From contig CACLNK010000031.1 of NCBI GenBank assembly GCA_902608305.1, forward strand, positions 1-12,284: a stretch of DNA of 12,284 nucleotides. The letters run 5' to 3'. The translations under genes were made by a program, and so were the position numbers. Below the pieces are notes generated by a model. That model was not told the origin of the DNA, ran no database searches, and worked only from the letters and a program-made list of their open reading frames with translations. This DNA comes from an uncultured Pelagibacteraceae bacterium. GTDB lineage: Bacteria > Pseudomonadota > Alphaproteobacteria > Pelagibacterales > Pelagibacteraceae. Shown here in pieces: positions 9,219 through 12,284 of this stretch (the stretch's first letter is position 1; every line of letters starts with the position of its first letter).

Positions 9219-11840
9219 GTGAATTATTTTAGTAAAATTATAGGATTAATTTTGTTAATTTTTTTGGTTTCTTGTTCAAGAAGTCCTAAAGCTATCAGTT
9301 CACTTGAAACAGAAAAAAGAGCTAAGCAAGATATTCTAAAAATTGAAGAAATTAAAAAAGACAATAAGTCTTGGGAAGAAAATGTTGAAATAGATTTATA
9401 CACAGCAATTGCTCTTGCAATAAAAAACAACAAAGAATTAAAAATAAAATTATTAGAATCGGCACTCGCCAATAGACAACTTGATAAAATAAAATTTGAA
9501 ATGTTACCAGCAATTGCAACTAACGCAGGTTATAGCGGAAGCGAAAAATATAGTGCTACTGCAAGCGCGACTGTTCCATCAAATGACCTAGCGGGATCAA
9601 TAGGCTCATCTTATTCAACATCAAGAGAAAGAGACGTCAATACTCAAGATATTGGTTTTACCTGGAATGCTTTAGACTTTGGTTTATCTTATATTAGAGC
9701 AGGACAAAATTCTAATCGCTATTTGATTTCTGAAGAAATGGAAAGAAAAGCAGAACACAATATTGTTAGAGATGTTATTAGATCTTACTGGAATACTTTA
9801 TCCGCTGACAAATTAATTCGAAAATATGATCCTTTGTTAATTGAAGTTGATAAAGCATTAAACGACTCTCAGAAAATTGAAGAACTATTACTAACAAAAC
9901 CAATGGATGCTTTATTGTACCAAAAAGAATTATTAGATATTCAAAGAGCTCTTCAATCGCAAAAACAACTTTTTATAGATTCTAGAATTCAACTTGGAAC
10001 ATTAATGGGTTTGCTGCCTAATCAAAAATTTAAAATTGTTTCTACTAATGATCCGTTAACTATTTTGGATATGTCTTTAGAAGGAATGGAAGAATATGCT
10101 TTGTTTCATAGACCAGAATTAATTGAAAGCCATTATGAAGAAATTATATCTGTTCAACAAGCTAAAGCTGGAATGATTTCATTATTGCCTGGGTTAAATT
10201 TTAATGCAGCATGGACTCATTCATCTAATGATCACTTAATGAATAAAAGTAACTACGAATATGGTTCAACTGTTGGTGCAAATCTTTTGAATATTTTTAA
10301 TTATCCAAAAATTAAAAAGATTAATCAAACAAATACAGAAATTATAAAAGAAAAAAGGTTAGCTTTATCGATGGCCGTTCTTTCACAAGTGCATCTTGCA
10401 AATATTGATTATTCATTGGCTTTAGAAGAATATGATACAGCCGAAAGATACTATCAAGTTTCAAGAAAAATAACTGAACAAGTAAAAAATGCGCAAAAAA
10501 TTGCAAGATTTGGAAATTTAGAATTAATTAGAGAACAAGCAAGTTTACTAGTTGCAGAATTAAGATATGACATTGCGTATTCAAAATTACAGCATTCAAT
10601 TGGTAAACTTTATACTTCTGTTGGTCTTGATGTAACAAAAGAAAATGTGAACAAATTAGGTTTTAAAGAATATGCATCAATTATTAAAAACAACTTTAAA
10701 TCGAGTAGTAAAAGATATTATGCAAAAGTTAAAAAACCAATTAAAAATCAAAATCCTATTGCAAAAAAACATGACGATGAAAACATAAATCAATTTGCTT
10801 TTGCTAAAAATACTTTTGAACTAGATGGAGCAGGAAGAGTTATTTATGATGCAGTTCAAAGTAACGGCGAACCATTACCAAGATGGATTACTTTTTTACC
10901 TTCACAAAGGATGTTTTTAATAAATAAATCTGAAAAAGATAATACAGAAGAATTAAAAATAAAAGTTAGTGCCAGAAATATTAATGTTAGAACAGAAGAT
11001 AATTTTAATCTTTTAGTTGATCCAGAATTAAGAGCCACGAGAATACAACAAGAAATAAACCTAAAGAAACAAAGAAAATTAGCAAAAAAGCAAAAGCAAG
11101 AGGAAATCAAAAGAAAAAAAGCTGAAAAGCTATTAAAAGAAAAGAAAGAAAAAGAAGAAGCTAAAAGGTTAGCAAAAAAAGAAGCCGAAAGATTATTGCA
11201 AGAAAAGAAAGAAAAAGAAGAGGCTAAAAGGTTAGCAAAAAAACAAGCAGAAGAATTATTTAAGAAACAAAAAGAAGAAGCGATATTGCTAGCAAAAAAA
11301 CAAAAAGAAGAATTAATAAAACAAAAAAAACAAACTGAACTTAAACTTATTGAAGAAAAAAAACAAAAGGAAGAAGAATTAACAGTTCTTAAAACAAGAA
11401 AAAAAGTTAAAACACCTCAAGAAATAAAATTAGCTAAACTTGCCAACACTTTAATGAACGAGATAAAAGAAATAGATTTATTTGAAATAAAACAAGAAAG
11501 CACTCTTCTAAAAATAGAAACAGTAGATTTTAATAATCTATTTACTCAAATAGATTTTGAAAAAAATCTTAAAGATTCAGAAAAAATTGAAGAAATAATA
11601 AATAATGTTTTTGAACCATTAGACCTGGAAAGTAAAATAGCTTTAACTAAAATAATATTAGAAGGGGCAATGGAAGCCGCAACTACAAAAAGAAATGAAA
11701 TCAGCAAGAATATAGTGGACCTAAACAAAAATGAGGAGATTAATAATAAATATAATAATCAGATATTATTCTTGGAAAGATTATTAGATCATGCGGGAAT
11801 TGATTATAAAAAAAGACAAAATATTAATGAAACAAATTAA
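9219..11840 (+). CDS. TolC/NodT-type outer-membrane lipoprotein with Ig-like and coiled-coil C-terminal extension
   Basis: This is an 873-aa protein; usual family members are about 450-500 aa. The start is GTG, giving a short signal peptide with the lipobox LVSC (Cys19), so the mature protein is probably lipid-anchored. The outer-membrane efflux core spans about 56-480. Its two halves begin with ALAIKNNKELKIKLLESALA (64-83) and HRPELIESHYEEI (297-309) and show the usual long helices and Gly/Ser/Thr-rich strands (about 104-160 and 325-360). After a linker comes an Ig-like domain (about 529-602, NGEPLPRWITFLP), then a Lys/Glu-rich coiled coil (about 605-730) and a helical tail (about 730-873). 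It is transcribed away from the giant gene and the adaptors, and provides the outer-membrane channel that those adaptors need. The Ig-like domain resembles the two at the C-terminus of the giant protein. The channel call is firm; the role of the extension is inference. Confidence 0.9.
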   Translation: MNYFSKIIGLILLIFLVSCSRSPKAISSLETEKRAKQDILKIEEIKKDNKSWEENVEIDLYTAIALAIKNNKELKIKLLESALANRQLDKIKFEMLPAIATNAGYSGSEKYSATASATVPSNDLAGSIGSSYSTSRERDVNTQDIGFTWNALDFGLSYIRAGQNSNRYLISEEMERKAEHNIVRDVIRSYWNTLSADKLIRKYDPLLIEVDKALNDSQKIEELLLTKPMDALLYQKELLDIQRALQSQKQLFIDSRIQLGTLMGLLPNQKFKIVSTNDPLTILDMSLEGMEEYALFHRPELIESHYEEIISVQQAKAGMISLLPGLNFNAAWTHSSNDHLMNKSNYEYGSTVGANLLNIFNYPKIKKINQTNTEIIKEKRLALSMAVLSQVHLANIDYSLALEEYDTAERYYQVSRKITEQVKNAQKIARFGNLELIREQASLLVAELRYDIAYSKLQHSIGKLYTSVGLDVTKENVNKLGFKEYASIIKNNFKSSSKRYYAKVKKPIKNQNPIAKKHDDENINQFAFAKNTFELDGAGRVIYDAVQSNGEPLPRWITFLPSQRMFLINKSEKDNTEELKIKVSARNINVRTEDNFNLLVDPELRATRIQQEINLKKQRKLAKKQKQEEIKRKKAEKLLKEKKEKEEAKRLAKKEAERLLQEKKEKEEAKRLAKKQAEELFKKQKEEAILLAKKQKEELIKQKKQTELKLIEEKKQKEEELTVLKTRKKVKTPQEIKLAKLANTLMNEIKEIDLFEIKQESTLLKIETVDFNNLFTQIDFEKNLKDSEKIEEIINNVFEPLDLESKIALTKIILEGAMEAATTKRNEISKNIVDLNKNEEINNKYNNQILFLERLLDHAGIDYKKRQNINETN
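10803..11024 (+). other. Ig-like domain in the C-terminal extension of the TolC-like protein
   Basis: Residues about 529-602 run from FAKNTFELDGAG through SNGEPLPRWITFLPSQRMF and EELKIKVSARN to FNLLVDPEL. The order of motifs, the conserved W-I and the closing VDPE match Ig-like domain 1 of the giant protein (IDPE there). Such a domain is not part of ordinary TolC proteins. Confidence 0.7.
11031..11408 (+). other. Lys/Glu-rich coiled coil of the TolC-like protein
   Basis: Residues about 605-730 are almost wholly Lys, Glu, Gln, Ala and Leu with heptad spacing and no Pro or Gly, so a long continuous helix is likely. It follows the Ig-like domain directly. As a straight helix it could reach across much of the periplasm. 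Confidence 0.75.
11130..11255 (+). repeat. Two tandem 63-bp units encoding a 21-residue coiled-coil repeat
   Basis: Residues 638-658 and 659-679 repeat the pattern LLxEKKEKEEAKRLAKKxAE. The unit length of 21 residues equals three heptads, so each copy lengthens the coil without breaking its register. A third, more diverged unit follows (about 680-698). Confidence 0.85.
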
Positions 11841-11970
11841 AATTAAAATAAATTCAAATATTAAAGAAGTTAAAGGCAATTTATTTAAGAAAAATAATAT
11901 TGTAAAAGTTAAAGCTGGAAATGCAATAAAAGGTAAAATTAATTTCAAAAAAAAAATTAAGCAAATATAA
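11827..11970 (+). CDS. Possible small basic protein, frame broken at an A10 run
   Basis: An ORF of 47 codons starts at ATG 11827, overlapping the last 14 bases of the TolC-like gene in another frame; an ATG at 11791 in the same frame is an alternative start. The product is very rich in Lys and Ile (MKQIKIKINSNIKEVKGNLF at the start) and has no signal peptide or membrane segment. The frame ends at TAA 11968, shortly after ten A (11947-11956). With nine A the reading continues through LLIQDRTFRVKVIVEK to a TAG at 12020-12022, giving 64 aa and ending 6 bp before the end of the convergent gene. That good fit suggests the longer form was, or is, the real product. I do not recognise a family. It could also be chance in AT-rich DNA. 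Confidence 0.3.
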   Translation: MKQIKIKINSNIKEVKGNLFKKNNIVKVKAGNAIKGKINFKKKIKQI

Positions 11971-12028
11971 TTTGTTAATTCAAGACAGGACGTTTAGAGT
12001 TAAAGTAATTGTAGAAAAATAGATAATT

Positions 12029-12238
12029 TCAAAACGACAAAAAGATACTAAAGTAAAAGTATACAATCCAAGAAAACATTGTAAGCATAGTAGAAAAAAT
12101 TAATGCAAGACCGACCAAAGTATCTTGATTTATTTTTTTACGCCATTTTTTTGGGAAAAAGTTTAATGAATATGCATAAACAATTATAAAAATATTAAGT
12201 GATGATACAATTATATTAAAGAATAAAAACTTTTCCAT
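12029..12238 (-). CDS. Small two-helix membrane protein of unknown function
   Basis: A 69-aa ORF with ATG at 12238 and TGA at 12029. Two hydrophobic helices (about 5-28 and 40-67) flank a basic loop (PKKWRKKINQD). By the positive-inside rule the loop is cytoplasmic and both ends face outwards. There is no cysteine and no recognised motif. No Shine-Dalgarno is visible upstream. It faces the TolC-like gene and is probably not part of that locus. The clear two-helix pattern favours a real gene, but the short length leaves doubt. Confidence 0.5.
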   Translation of the reverse strand: MEKFLFFNIIVSSLNIFIIVYAYSLNFFPKKWRKKINQDTLVGLALIFSTMLTMFSWIVYFYFSIFLSF

Positions 12239-12284
12239 TAAAATAAGAAATATTTAATTTGATTGGCAAAAATAACATAAAGAA

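Noticed and set aside
10818..10835. LDGAG shared by the TolC-like Ig domain and the LEPR-like motif of the giant protein
   Set aside because: Only five residues match, without the LEQR part, so chance is a sufficient explanation.
9224..11728. Minus-strand ORFs at 9224-9472, 10856-11110 and 11546-11728
   Set aside because: They mirror the TolC-like gene, which has a lipobox, efflux core and extension in the plus-strand frame.

Overview
The window is AT-rich and densely packed. It has 4-bp stop/start overlaps and almost no spacer DNA, and several starts are GTG or TTG. This suits a streamlined, low-GC marine Gram-negative bacterium, perhaps an alphaproteobacterium of the SAR11 type. The taxonomic guess rests on composition and gene style only, because no marker gene is present.

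Layout: almost everything belongs to one putative secretion locus built around a divergent intergenic region (9067-9218). Leftward from it run four genes on the minus strand. The first is a giant surface protein (3145-9066, 1973 aa) with a LEPR-like N-terminal motif, a DUF4347 domain, five VCBS/cadherin-like repeats, two five-unit beta-propeller inserts, a Lys/Glu-rich segment and two C-terminal Ig-like domains. The second is a short Sec-exported periplasmic adaptor (2403-3125). The third is an inner-membrane HlyD-type adaptor with a cytoplasmic GAF-like domain (1069-2406). The fourth is a membrane M50 (site-2-type) metallopeptidase homologue, cut by the left edge (1-1072). Genes two to four are joined by TGA-overlapping starts (TTGA and ATGA), so they are probably translated as one coupled operon. 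Rightward runs a TolC/NodT-type outer-membrane lipoprotein (9219-11840, 873 aa). It carries a C-terminal extension of about 390 aa made of one Ig-like domain, a Lys/Glu-rich coiled coil and a helical tail.

How the parts may work together: TolC-like channel, two adaptors and a giant repetitive substrate resemble a type I secretion locus, but no ABC transporter is seen in the window. An M50 protein with a possible PqqD-like N-terminal domain sits where the transporter would be expected. The TolC extension and the giant protein's C-terminus carry the same kind of Ig-like module (pattern DG/NG-x2-hP-x-WI) next to Lys/Glu-rich helices. This suggests that the exporter and its cargo recognise or anchor each other. 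The operon runs off the left edge, so an ABC transporter beyond position 1 cannot be excluded.

Right end: a small, very basic ORF (11827-11970) overlaps the end of the TolC gene. Its frame breaks at a run of ten A; reading past that run with one A fewer gives 64 codons ending at 12022. A 69-aa two-helix membrane protein (12029-12238) is read in the opposite direction and ends 6 bp from that point.
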